Below, in pieces: positions 46,719 through 56,138 of a stretch of 64,000 nucleotides of DNA (position 1 is the first letter of the stretch; each line of letters starts with the position of its first letter). The DNA is from Holtermannia corniformis. Lineage: Eukaryota; Basidiomycota; Tremellomycetes; Holtermanniales. The position numbers and the translations under genes are program-made. The DNA lies in contig BCIJ01000017.1 in the NCBI GenBank assembly GCA_001599935.1, positions 133,847-197,846 on the forward strand, in the 5' to 3' direction. The notes beneath the pieces were generated by a model that saw nothing but the letters and a program-made list of their open reading frames with translations, was not told the origin of the DNA and made no database searches.

Positions 46719-49390
46719 TCATGTAGCGCTACTGGCCCTAGCGATCCGCGCCCATAGATTCTGTTCAGCTTGTGGTGCTTGTTCCATTGCACGAGAGACG
46801 GCGAGGCGAAGCGTGGCGCTAGCGGTGTCGTATTCGAGCCATAGGGACGCGACTTGAAGCGCGAGACGTCGGGTAGATGCGCGTGTTAATCTGGCAAAAG
46901 GGCCGATGACGATCCCGCGCGTCGGGTGCTGGAGCGAGAAAAAGGGCGCTAATCGGGGCGGGATACTGCTGAGCACCTATCCAGCGTCAGCAACGATGAC
47001 CCTAGGTATGCTTCAGACGCAACGTACCGATGGCTCGAAAAGCGCCTCGTACCCGCCAACGCCTCGATCGCCCCTTCGCACCAGTTCCAACAGCACACGC
47101 AACAGCAACTCGCTCGCATCCTCATTAACCGCCCCACGCTCCCATAGCGTCTTGGGCACCCCTTCGAGCCATGTCCGAATCAACGGCCGGACCTGAGAGG
47201 TCGCAACCAAATGAAACGGTCGTGTCGGATAAGGTGATTCGTGGATCTGTCAAGTCACGGGCCATCAGTCAGCCCTTTCTAGCGCATCACAAGAACGCAC
47301 CAGGATCAGGCGGGCGACGAATGCATCGCCTAGGATCCGGATCGGGGACGTCGCGCCGTGTCTGGCGAGATGTTTGAGGAAGGCCGAGCCGACGAGCGTT
47401 GGGATGTCGAGTTGGTCTTGTTTGTTACTAGCTGGCGGTGGTTGGGTGAGTAAGGCCCATACGAGGGGGAGTAGTGCCGTGTAAGTGTGCGGGGTGATGG
47501 GTGCGGCGAGCGCATCCCCGCTTGGCGTCTACCCTTGGGTCAGCGTCATACCGCAGCAGTTTGGGACGTACGAAAACTGAAGCCACCCATTCCGCAACCT
47601 CTCCCAACGCCCAATCATCCGCACGACCCTTGCCCTTGCCCTGCGCCTTTTTAGCTTTCGCGTGCTCGAGCCGCATCACGTCCCAAGCGCGCTCGACGAG
47701 CCTGACGTGCATCTTCGGATCGACCCGACCGCCACTGCGCACGGGCAACGTCGGAGCGCTAGGCGCCAGTAAGACGGCGAGCTGGGCGTAATCTAGTGAG
47801 AGCGCCATGGCGGGGTGGACCTGACCTGGCGCGATAGGACCCGGCGTGTGGAAAGGGAACCAAGCTGTCATGCGGCGCAGGAAATCAGAGACTTGGGTTC
47901 GGACGGTGCCTTGGATCTCGGCGGTGGGTAGGGATAAGACGGCGCGTGCGAGTGTCGTGCCGAGAGAGACGGAGACGGCGCAGAGTTGGAGTGGGATATC
48001 TTGGCTTGCTGAGCTTGATCGAGAGGATGAGGGAGTGAGGAATGCGTCTTGGGAGAGGTTGAATGCTGTGGGTGCTTGTTCGAGAAAGGTGGAGAGGAGG
48101 AGTGGGTGTAGCGCGAGGTAGAGGTTCTGGAGCGGTGTTAGCATCATGCAGCTTGAGGAGTAGGGTTCGAGACGAACCCCTAGGACATCAACGACGCTGT
48201 CCTGCTCGCCGTGACTGTTGGTGGCGCCCTGTAGCCTCCCAAGCTCCCACGCGACTTGGCCATCACCACCCAGCGCCTCCAACGCCCAATCACCGACGCC
48301 CGTACCGGCGAGCCAACCCTCCTCCAACCGCTCCCGCTCATCCACTACAACCTCCCGCACAATCCCGTTTCCGGACACCAACACATCCCTCTCCAACCAG
48401 CCCTCAAACACACTCTCAACCTCCTCCTTGTGACCTAAAGCATGGCGAACGAACGCCAGCATGGCTTGCAGCGTAATCAATTTACTGCCCGGGAGAAGGT
48501 TGACGCCCGTCTGTCCGCCTTGACCCTTTTTCCCGCCCAGGCCGACGGCGAGACGGAGCCCTTCGAGAATGGTGCTGGAAGATTGGTGCGGCCAGCTGCC
48601 GGTGACTTGGGATGGGCAGAGCTGGAGGAGGAGGAGCACCAGGCGGCACGCTTCGAGTCGGATCTCGGGAAAGATGTGTGATAGGGCCGAGGATGTTTGG
48701 AGGAGTAGCAGTGGGAGGTGCGGTGGAAGGGCTTGCTACGGACTATAAGTACATGTCAAGTGCTGGGCTGTGCACGTACCGGGGGGCACAAGGGAAGGTA
48801 CCAGGACAGGAAAGCGAGCAGGGCTTTGCGGACATTGACGTCCTACGCGGGTCAGTCGCTTCTCATACCAGGTAATACCGCGACTCACATCATCACCAAG
48901 CAGCCTGACAACGCCGGCAATCACTTTGCCAGTCTCGCCCTCGCGCTTACCGATCCCGACACCAAGCTCAGCACCGGCTACCAAAACCTCTTTCAAAGCG
49001 CCGAGTGCATCCTTGCGCGCGCCAGCGTTTGGGTGCCTGAGTGTGATCAAGACTTCAGACAGCTTGATACCGCGCGACGTCGTGGGTTCCGCATTCGGGT
49101 CGCGTTCACCGTCTTGGTCGGGGACGAGTGCGCGAGCGAGTGGGTTCTGCGACGGAAGGGCAATCGCTAGCACGCATCAGCTTGCGATAACCTGCCAAAC
49201 AACGATCCAAGACCCACAGCGAGCCTTGTACGAAGTGTCTGTTGCGTTACTAGGCGCCTGCTTGGCCTTGCCGAGCTTGAGCTTTGCTTTCTGTCGTCCG
49301 AAATCAGCTACTGTTTCCCCGCTTGAGCTCGTTCCGACGCGCCTTGAAGTCTGCGTCCTTTTCCTTCTTCTTCTTTGTGACTTTTGGCAT
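46719..49390 (-). CDS. IPI1: pre-rRNA processing protein Ipi1 (TEX10 family)
   Basis: Component of the Rix1 complex in 60S ribosome maturation and ITS2 processing in the nucleus. The N-terminus MPKVTKKKKEKDADFK, then KAKLKLGKAKQAPSNATDTSYKA, is the diagnostic Ipi1 start. Then comes an ARM/HEAT-type segment GIKLSEVLITLRHPNAGARKDALGALKEVLV and further alpha-helical repeats, including SHIFPEIRLEACRLVLLLLQ. The large third exon (48639 to about 47570) is mostly helical with loops. The C-terminal exon after the CTGAC-type intron near 47030-46980 reads VLSSIPPRLAPFFSLQHP and ends ARIARASSAT. Start at 49390; divergent from COX10 with 258 bp between start codons. Confidence 0.88.
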
Positions 49391-49648
49391 TGTCCCTGCT
49401 GTTGGTCTGAGCTCCAGGTGGTGATTGCGCCGTGTACGGTGCGCACAAGGCGACCACAGGATGCGAGGACTGAAATCTCGGGTGGCGAATTCCACGTGAT
49501 GTCATCCATGACGTGTACTCGAGTGGAACAAACCCCTCAACTCCAGTTTGATAAGGTAAACAGCGAGAACGAGTACAACCATGCCATTGGGTTGTTGCTG
49601 ACAAAAGCAAGCACTTTTGCAGTCCTGAGCGCGCCTGGTACACTCGCG

Positions 49649-51097
49649 ATGACCACTACAATGTCCATGAGACAGCTCGGCAAGATGGCGATGCGCGGCG
49701 GGTCGAGCTGCCCACCGGGTTGCACCGGACGACCCATGTTCATCCGACCGTCCTCGACCGCCGCTTCCTCCCACACTGCAGCTTCACCCATCGCAACAAC
49801 ATCCACATCCTCCTTCTTCTCATCGCACCCGACACCACTGCCATGGGATCCACTCGCGGACAAGGACGAGCTCCCGACGGTGATCGGGCTCGTGGCAGGC
49901 TGGCGCGGTCGAGGCCGACGACGGGGTAAAGCAGCAGCTGCTGCTGTGCCAGGCGTAGCACTCCCTCACTCGCAATCGGATCTGCTGCTACCATCGTTCC
50001 CCGACTTGCCCATCCGACCGCCGGCGCCACCCAACGCCCCGCTGAGCGCTTACAAGCCTCATCCTCCTATGACCGCCGGTCGACTCGCCAAAGTGTACCT
50101 GCAGCTCGCCAAGAACCGGCTCTCGATCCTAGTTGTGCTCACTGCGACATCTGGACTCGCACTCTCACCCCTCCCGCTCTCTTTACCGGTCTTGTTCAGC
50201 TTGACCGCCGGAACGTATCTCACCTCGGCCGCCGCAAATACAATCAACCAGATGCTCGAGTCACCATTAGATGCGCAGACGCCTCGGACGCGCGCACGAC
50301 CACTCGTGACGCGCCGGGTCGGAGCGCTTCACGCTGCCATCTTTGCATTTGCATGCACGACCCTCGGCGGCCTCGTCCTCTGGCACGGCTGTAACCCAAC
50401 GACCGCGGCACTCGGGCTCGGCAACCTCGTCCTGTACGCGGCAGTGTACACGCCCATGAAGCGCTTCACGATCGCCAATACCTGGGTCGGCGCGATCGTC
50501 GGCGCCATCCCGCCACTCATGGGCTGGACAGCGACTGGCGGCCACCTCTGGCCGTCTGCGAGCCAACCCCTCACTTTCCACCTACCATTTACCTCTTCCG
50601 AGTCTTCCACCCCATCCACCGCGTCCATCTCCCCACCGAACCCGCTCACAGGCTACACCGTCGCGCTCCTCCTCTTCAGCTGGCAATTCCCGCACTTCAA
50701 CCCGCTCTCCCACCTCATCAGGCGCAACTACGCTCTATCAGGCTACAGCATGCTCTGCGTCTCCTCGCCCAAACTCAACGCCCTCGTCTCCCTCCGCCAC
50801 GCCCTCCTCCTAATCCCCATTTCCCTCCTCCTCCCCTTAAGCGGCACCGTCGACTGGTCGTTCGCCGCCACCTCGGCGATCCCAAACGCCGTATTCGCGC
50901 GCGAGGCGTACAAGTTTTGGACGCATACGACGGAAGCCCAGGCGAGGAAATTGTTCTTCGTTAGCTTGTGGTGGTTGCCTGTTGTCCTGGGCTTGATGAT
51001 GGCCCAGAAGAAGGTCAAGGATTGGGATGTCGAGGCGGGATTGAGGGGCGATGAAACGAGTTGGACGGAGCGCTTGATGGCCGGCGTGAGAGGGTAG
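49649..51097 (+). CDS. COX10: protoheme IX farnesyltransferase (heme O synthase)
   Basis: Mitochondrial inner-membrane enzyme that farnesylates heme B to heme O for cytochrome oxidase. About 480 residues in one exon, unusual for this window. The N-terminus (MTTTMSMRQLGKMAMRGG then Ser/Thr/Ala-rich) is a mitochondrial presequence. UbiA-type motifs: KNRLSILVVLTATSGL, NTINQMLESPLDAQTPRTRARPL (first Asp-rich prenyl-diphosphate site), YTPMKRFTIANTWVGAIVGAIPPLMGW, and SWQFPHFNPLSHLIRRNYALSGYSM (second site). Seven to nine membrane helices. A Ser/Thr/Pro-rich loop of about 30 residues follows GGHLWPSASQ. The frame is open upstream to 48926, but that part overlaps IPI1 antisense; ATG 49649 gives the presequence. 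Confidence 0.93.
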   Translation: MTTTMSMRQLGKMAMRGGSSCPPGCTGRPMFIRPSSTAASSHTAASPIATTSTSSFFSSHPTPLPWDPLADKDELPTVIGLVAGWRGRGRRRGKAAAAAVPGVALPHSQSDLLLPSFPDLPIRPPAPPNAPLSAYKPHPPMTAGRLAKVYLQLAKNRLSILVVLTATSGLALSPLPLSLPVLFSLTAGTYLTSAAANTINQMLESPLDAQTPRTRARPLVTRRVGALHAAIFAFACTTLGGLVLWHGCNPTTAALGLGNLVLYAAVYTPMKRFTIANTWVGAIVGAIPPLMGWTATGGHLWPSASQPLTFHLPFTSSESSTPSTASISPPNPLTGYTVALLLFSWQFPHFNPLSHLIRRNYALSGYSMLCVSSPKLNALVSLRHALLLIPISLLLPLSGTVDWSFAATSAIPNAVFAREAYKFWTHTTEAQARKLFFVSLWWLPVVLGLMMAQKKVKDWDVEAGLRGDETSWTERLMAGVRG

Positions 51098-51966
51098 TAT
51101 GCATCGCTCGAACAATGCTTGGCTTGTGCGGCGCATGCAACACTTGCAACTGGAGGAAGCCGCTGCATGGTAGACATGTCACAATCCGGTAGCGTGCTCT
51201 GCACTTGGGACCGTAAACTATCATATTCGTCAAAATGTACCGACAAATGCTGACCCGCCTTGTCGAGTGTTCAGTATGCTCACAGTGATCGCAGCAAGCG
51301 CAAGCGAGACTTTCGAAAGATTGAGCGCTTCCTCATCCAGCGAGGCAGCAAACGCCGCACGCCATCGGATACAGCTCCGACTCGGATGATGAGAGCGTTT
51401 ACGAGCACCAGCTAGCGATTTGAGGCCAGTCACTGAAAGTGGTGCGAACCCAGCTGGCAGAGGATCAACATGTGGAGATTGCAGCGAGCCGGGCGCCAGC
51501 GCCGGCGTGGGAGCTGTCATTGGCGACGCCTGCTAGAAAACGGCCTAGGCGTGAGGCGGAGCTCGGACAGATCCCTTATGCGCATCTGTCTATCCCACGA
51601 TGGATCCGGCACGCACGGTCTCAGATGCTCAGGAAGTCGACAGAGGCATCTTAGTGTCGTATATAGCCCATGATTCGGTGGGCGCGCGAAGAGTGATGCC
51701 GAAGACGGGGATTCTGTAGGGCAAACCCAAGCAAAGCCAGCGAAGAAAGCCTCATGAGGAAGCCGCCTGGACCTGCCCACCGGACCTCACCTTGTCCAAA
51801 CTCCAGCACGAAGGAGAAGTACTGTAAAACGCGGCGTGGCAACGGAGACACTGCCACAATCGACCGCCAAAGGAGGGGTCAGCTCTTCAAGGTTTTTCAA
51901 GCGCACCGTGCGCGTGCGCACGTCGACGACACTTGCGCCCGTTCCGCGTCCATTTCATTCAAAACC
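51098..51966. other. intergenic or decayed coding stretch
   Basis: About 870 bp. It contains plus-strand fragments with protein-like composition in different frames: a basic run near 51275-51330 (SKRKRDFRKIERFL), an acidic end near 51365-51422 (GYSSDSDDESVYEH), and RKRPRREAELGQIPY near 51530. I could not join them with credible introns, so they may be remnants of a small gene or chance. Confidence 0.35.
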
Positions 51967-52557
51967 ATGGGCCAATGGTGGCGCAGCAAAGAGGAGCGAG
52001 AGTTGCGAGACACCTTCCGCTTCCTCATGGGTCTCAGGCAAATGCAAGCCGAGCATCCTGAATGGGGGTCGGACTCGGACGTGAGCGATCTTGAGGAATT
52101 TGTCATGGTGTTGAGGGCTATCAAATGCGAGGCCGAGGAACGAAACCGGGTCGACCTGGCAAGCTTTGAGAGTTCAACAAGCTCAGAAAGCTCAGAAGCC
52201 TCCCCGACACCTACCAAGAAGCACAAGGTCGCGTCGACCGTTACAAAACGCTCCATTGAAGACAAGCTCAAATGGATCCCGCGCGAGGAGGACGTCGTCG
52301 GGAAGTGGATTCGAGGGGTGGCAACACCTGACTTGGGTTCGATTTCGGCGACGAATCCTTGTACGCCTGTGGCCTCGCCTGCGCCTGGGCGTTCACGAGT
52401 GCAGAAGCGCAAATACCTCCCCACTCGCACAAGACGTGAACCCGAGCTCGTTGATAGCCCGGTGGCGACAAGGACCCGCTCAAGGGTAAAGCTAGATCAG
52501 TCCGGTCGAGCGGTGCCCCGCAAAACGAGAGCGGCGACTCGCACGAAGAGAAAGTAG
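51967..52557 (+). CDS. unknown small basic protein, probably nuclear
   Basis: Single-exon ORF of 196 residues starting MGQWWRSKEERELRDTF. The first 60 residues are helical (FLMGLRQMQAEHPEW), then an acidic DSDVSDLEEF segment, a Ser run, and a Lys/Arg-rich C-terminal half with several basic clusters (KRKYLPTRTRR, RTRSRVKL, RKTRAATRTKRK). The frame is open upstream to 51754, but the in-frame part there is Ser/Arg random-like, so I chose the internal ATG. The charge pattern suggests DNA or RNA binding; no family recognised. Confidence 0.55.
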   Translation: MGQWWRSKEERELRDTFRFLMGLRQMQAEHPEWGSDSDVSDLEEFVMVLRAIKCEAEERNRVDLASFESSTSSESSEASPTPTKKHKVASTVTKRSIEDKLKWIPREEDVVGKWIRGVATPDLGSISATNPCTPVASPAPGRSRVQKRKYLPTRTRREPELVDSPVATRTRSRVKLDQSGRAVPRKTRAATRTKRK

Positions 52558-53850
52558 ATTCACCCAGGGGCCTCGACGGCGGGTGTGGGTAGCTGGTATG
52601 TGAATAGGGGCGCTCAGCAAAAATAGCTCCGCTGACAGTGCTGGCTACAGGGCATTGGCAGCTATTGATGCATAGTATGCATGCAAGCTGATTGTTCGCC
52701 TTGGGGATAGCCTGAGGACGACCAGCCAAGAGGATGAAGCGCCGAGGGGGCTTAACTGGCTTGATCGAGTCGCGCACTACTGAGTGGCTGCAAGCAGCTC
52801 ACGATCACCCGATAGACTTTCCCCGCCCTGATATGTGCCTTGGTTGGTTGGTTGAATGTGTTCAACCGGCATACATACCCTCAAAAATGCGTTCGTTCGC
52901 TAGGTCGCGCAACAAGGCTTCCCGTATGACCACGCACATCCAACTGGTCACACGCTGGCGATTTGTTCATCGCAGACAGGATGGCAGACACATGCTCGAT
53001 CCTTGCTGTGAGATGTCGAAGCGCTGGACAGCGCGGTGTGAGCAACGGCTACGCAACACCAAGCGTTGGCTTGATATCATAGGTTTCCGAATGGGAATCA
53101 GGACAAGAAGACTTTGGCGACGAAGCTCACTGGTTATCAGTGTTTGGACGAGGCTCGATAGACCGGTGCGAGGTGGACTCGGTGGGCTTGTTGAGCTCGG
53201 AGTATTGAACGTGATCGTTGAAACTGGCAGTGATGGGCGTCTGACCAAAACAAGACACTGCGGATGGTTCTCGACCTAGCCTTGAGCTTCTTCCACGCCA
53301 AGCTGAAGACGTTGTCACGAATCAAGGATAGGATCACGACCTGGCTCCAATACGAGCACAGGTTGGCGAAGCTCGGACTGCCTACTTTGCCGCAAACTCC
53401 ACCGCACAATCGAGGTTGGAGAAAGGAGATGCGCAAGCCCGCTAGTCCACCCGTCGCGCCTAGGACTTGCTCATAGCCTGAAATCACTCAGCCATGACAC
53501 CAACGGGAGATGCCACAGCGGTGCCCGAGTGCTGGCGCGAAGTGTGGAAGACAACATGAAGGTGTAGCAGCGGCGACGCTTGCATTGCAGATCCGTGGCC
53601 AGAGGTGAGAACCCTTGAAGCACCTCGCGCCCACGAGCAACTCGAATGACTAGCATGACTAGCAGGCGGAGACTCTGGCGGACCTCGGCTGCACATTGAG
53701 TCATCTCTGCAACTGGTCGCCCGGTCTGAGTCCCGGGTCCCTTTGTGTGATCTTTGATGCACAGCTGCCGGCTCGGCAGTCAAAGATTGTAGATAGGGTA
53801 TAAGAGGCAGGCGATCGACGCCGCACTATTTCGCAATCTGAGATCAGACG
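52558..53850. other. long stretch without a resolved gene
   Basis: About 1.3 kb. On the plus strand a 181-codon open frame (52734-53279) is Arg/Trp-rich. Within it, another frame, entered through a possible 47 nt intron ending near 53081, reads an acidic, more protein-like end (VSEWESGQEDFGDEAHW... to SSEY-stop near 53207). A further possible intron (about 53229-53278, branch CTGAC) would lead to LSFFHAKLKTLSRIKDRITTW (to 53476). These alternatives exclude each other and none has family support. Confidence 0.35.
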
Positions 53851-54066
53851 ATGTCGACCGCAAAAGACAACGTCGCAAATACTGCTTCCACGACGACGAC
53901 GAGTCGCCCAGCTCCGGCTGCTGCATCCGACACCATGCCACTCAGTGTCAGGCGCGCCATTGGCGCGGCAGCGCAGACGACGACGACGACGACGACGACG
54001 CGGAGCGACAGTTGGGTGGAGGTTGAAGACGCTCAGGGGAATACTTATTATGTGCGCTGGCCCTAG
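53851..54066 (+). CDS. possible 71-residue protein with C-terminal WxxxxD...YYVRW motif
   Basis: Open frame starting MSTAKDNVANTAS, Thr/Ala-rich, with a threonine run encoded by an ACG repeat (53978-54000), ending SWVEVEDAQGNTYYVRWP. The end resembles the first strands of a WW domain (W, then GxxYYV), but is too short for a full one. An AT-rich TATAAG element lies at about 53798, some 50 bp upstream. It is convergent with the zinc-knuckle gene. Could be a real small protein or a chance ORF. Confidence 0.45.
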   Translation: MSTAKDNVANTASTTTTSRPAPAAASDTMPLSVRRAIGAAAQTTTTTTTTRSDSWVEVEDAQGNTYYVRWP

Positions 54067-54158
54067 CTCGCATGATAAACAACGGCAGGGTGTCTCCTGC
54101 GCTTGCACTATTCTGCACATAGCGACATCCTTTCACATGGCGATGAATTTTAACACTG

Positions 54159-54834
54159 CTACCGTCGCGGGCTCGCACTCCGCCTGACTGGACTTTTGCT
54201 ACCTGTGGACGTTGACCGCCGTCGAGCGCGCTTTGGTGGGGGTGAACGCGATCGCGAGCGTGACGAGAACGATCTTGATCGTGCGGATCGCGAATCCGAG
54301 TTTGAATCCGAGTCTGAACCTGAGGAGTCTGATCCGGACGATGAGGACGAGACCGAGTCGCGCCTATATGTCCAGGATCAGTCCCGACCGACATACTCTG
54401 CCAAACTGACCGCTTCTTCTTGCCGTTGCTATCGCCTTTCTTGCCCTGCAGTTTCTTCTTTTCCTTCTCCTCCTTTTCCTTCTCCTGCGCCCGCAGCTTC
54501 TCCTTCTCTTTCAGAATCATATCCGCCAGCCCGACCCGTCCACCAACGCCCGAGCCCTTGAACTCATCCGGCAGTTGAACGCTCGGCCCTTCGTCCTTTC
54601 GACTCGACGACGCCTTGAGACCGTCGGCAAGCTGCTTGGATCGCGAAGGGCGGGGCACGTAGGGTGCTTTGAACTTGCATTCATACGTGTGATGGCCGGT
54701 CTTGAGACATTTCTGTCGATCGCGGTCAGCGGGTGGATGCGGAATGCGGTGTAGGGACCAACCTGGCACTTTGTGGTGGACGTCGGTCGGTTCCGATTCT
54801 GCAGCTGGATAGGAAGGGGCCCGCGAGAGTTCAT
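54159..54834 (-). CDS. CCHC zinc-knuckle protein with SR tail (ZCCHC10-like)
   Basis: About 190 residues. Exon 1 (MNSRGPLPIQLQNRN...) ends inside the knuckle; splicing through a 50 nt intron gives CQKCLKTGHHTYECK, a C-x2-C-x4-H-x4-C knuckle, followed by APYVPRPSRSKQLAD, typical of the ZCCHC10 family. The middle is a charged helix (DMILKEKEKLRAQEKEKEEKEKKK). A second intron (donor GTCAGT, 46 nt) switches to an exon coding a Ser/Asp run and then an Arg-Ser-rich end (SRSRSRSPPPKRARRRSTS) finishing SASPRR. The SR tail suggests a role in mRNA metabolism; this is inferred. Divergent from COA1, 169 bp between start codons. Confidence 0.82.
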
Positions 54835-55003
54835 GTTTGCCTTGATGAGATTGTGTTACTGATGGTGAAAGCACCAGACGAGTGGACGTTCTAACCCTCG
54901 GAGCGTTTGATGGTGACGTGGTGACGGTCCCAGTCGGTCAACTACAGTCTCCCAGTGGTCTACATCTGCCTTGTTCTTTCTTGTCCCAACATCCCCACAC
55001 ACA

Positions 55004-56037
55004 ATGCAGCGTACACCAGGCCTACAGCTCGCCAGACTGACAAGACCGTCCCCCCATCGCTGCCTCCATCTCCGCCGCCAAGCTTCCACCCTCCCTCCTG
55101 CCCCTCCCAAGTCCCAACCGGGTCCAGTCACCTTCAGTGACAAGGCCCACCCTCGGAAACCTCTACACGAGTCTGCAGAGCCCACAAGAGGCTTGCCGCC
55201 GCACTCTGCGATCCCTCATGTGACGGCTGCGAGCACGGGTCTGGGCAACGACGATCGAAGCGGAACGGCGTTTAGTGGACCCAGCAAGCCGAGGATGGTG
55301 TACCAGCGGAACGAGGGGCGTGAGCTACCCCGACTGTCGGTGGGTCATCAAGCTGGGTGCGAGAGCAAGAGTACAGTAGCTGACTAGGCGTCGAAAGAAC
55401 CGAGCGCCGTGGTGTAAGCACCTCGCATATCCCCGCTGACGACCTACTGATCCCTCAGTCATCGCGCTCGCAGCTCTAGGCGTCGGCTCGTGGGGTCTCT
55501 TCCTCCTCCACGCCACAAACCAAGGTCAGTCCCTCGATCCCTCCCACCCGATCCCCACTGACGCCGCGCAGAACGCATCTCATCCTCGGTCATGCGCCAA
55601 GTCACCTTTCAGCTCCGCAACTCTGAAAAGGTCACTGCCGCCCTCGGCGAGCAGGTTCATTACGAGCCAAACTGGTGGGGTCAGTCCCCGTCCTTGTTTC
55701 TGCGCCGGTCGACTGACGCATCATAGGCTTTGGCGATCCTTGGATCTCTGGCACGGTCCGTTCTGCGCAACGAGTGTCGAGGGAGAGTAGGCTGACTCCG
55801 GCGCGCAGATCAACATGATGCAAGGCCGCGTCGATCTCAAGTTCCGGATCAAAGGCTTGAAAGACGCAGGGACCGTCTACTTTACCTCGCTGCGACCAAA
55901 GCAAGAGGGCGCGTTTCAAGTCGGTGCGTCACTTGCTCCTCAGCAACAAGTCACCGTTGCTGATTGATGTCTCGCGTCACACAGTCCGATACAAGGTCAT
56001 TGCAGACTCTGGAGCCGTGGTGCAGCTGCTCGAATGA
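55004..56037 (+). CDS. COA1: cytochrome oxidase assembly factor Coa1
   Basis: Mitochondrial inner-membrane factor that stabilises newly made Cox1. An Arg-rich presequence (MQRTPGLQLARLTRPSPHRCLHLRRQ) leads to a Pro/Ser-rich linker and RMVYQRNEGRELPRL. A membrane helix follows in the next exon (IALAALGVGSWGLFLLHATN). The intermembrane-space domain shows VTAALGEQVHYEPNWWG, DPWISGTINMMQGRVDLKFRIKGLK, AGTVYFTSLRPKQEG and VRYKVIADSGAVVQLLE, the conserved Coa1/Tim21-like pattern with an N-x2-QGxxDxxF core. Four short introns. The ATG 55004 begins the presequence; the frame is open for 11 more codons upstream without another ATG. It converges on the PS synthase gene, 101 bp apart. Confidence 0.9.
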
Positions 56038-56138
56038 TGGATCGTGTTCACGTCTCAAAGAATGCCACCACTTGCATGTATCTCCTACCAAGCCTTTCAT
56101 GTATCTCGCCTCTCGTTTACAGCTTCACATCCCACCGA

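Noticed and set aside
48926..49648. N-terminal extension of the COX10 open frame by 241 codons
   Set aside because: This part overlaps the first exons of IPI1 on the other strand, and the translation there has no presequence or domain character. The ATG at 49649 gives a proper mitochondrial presequence.
52734..53279. 181-codon plus-strand ORF
   Set aside because: Arg/Trp-rich, no motif, and a different frame in the same DNA looks more protein-like. Kept only as an unresolved stretch.
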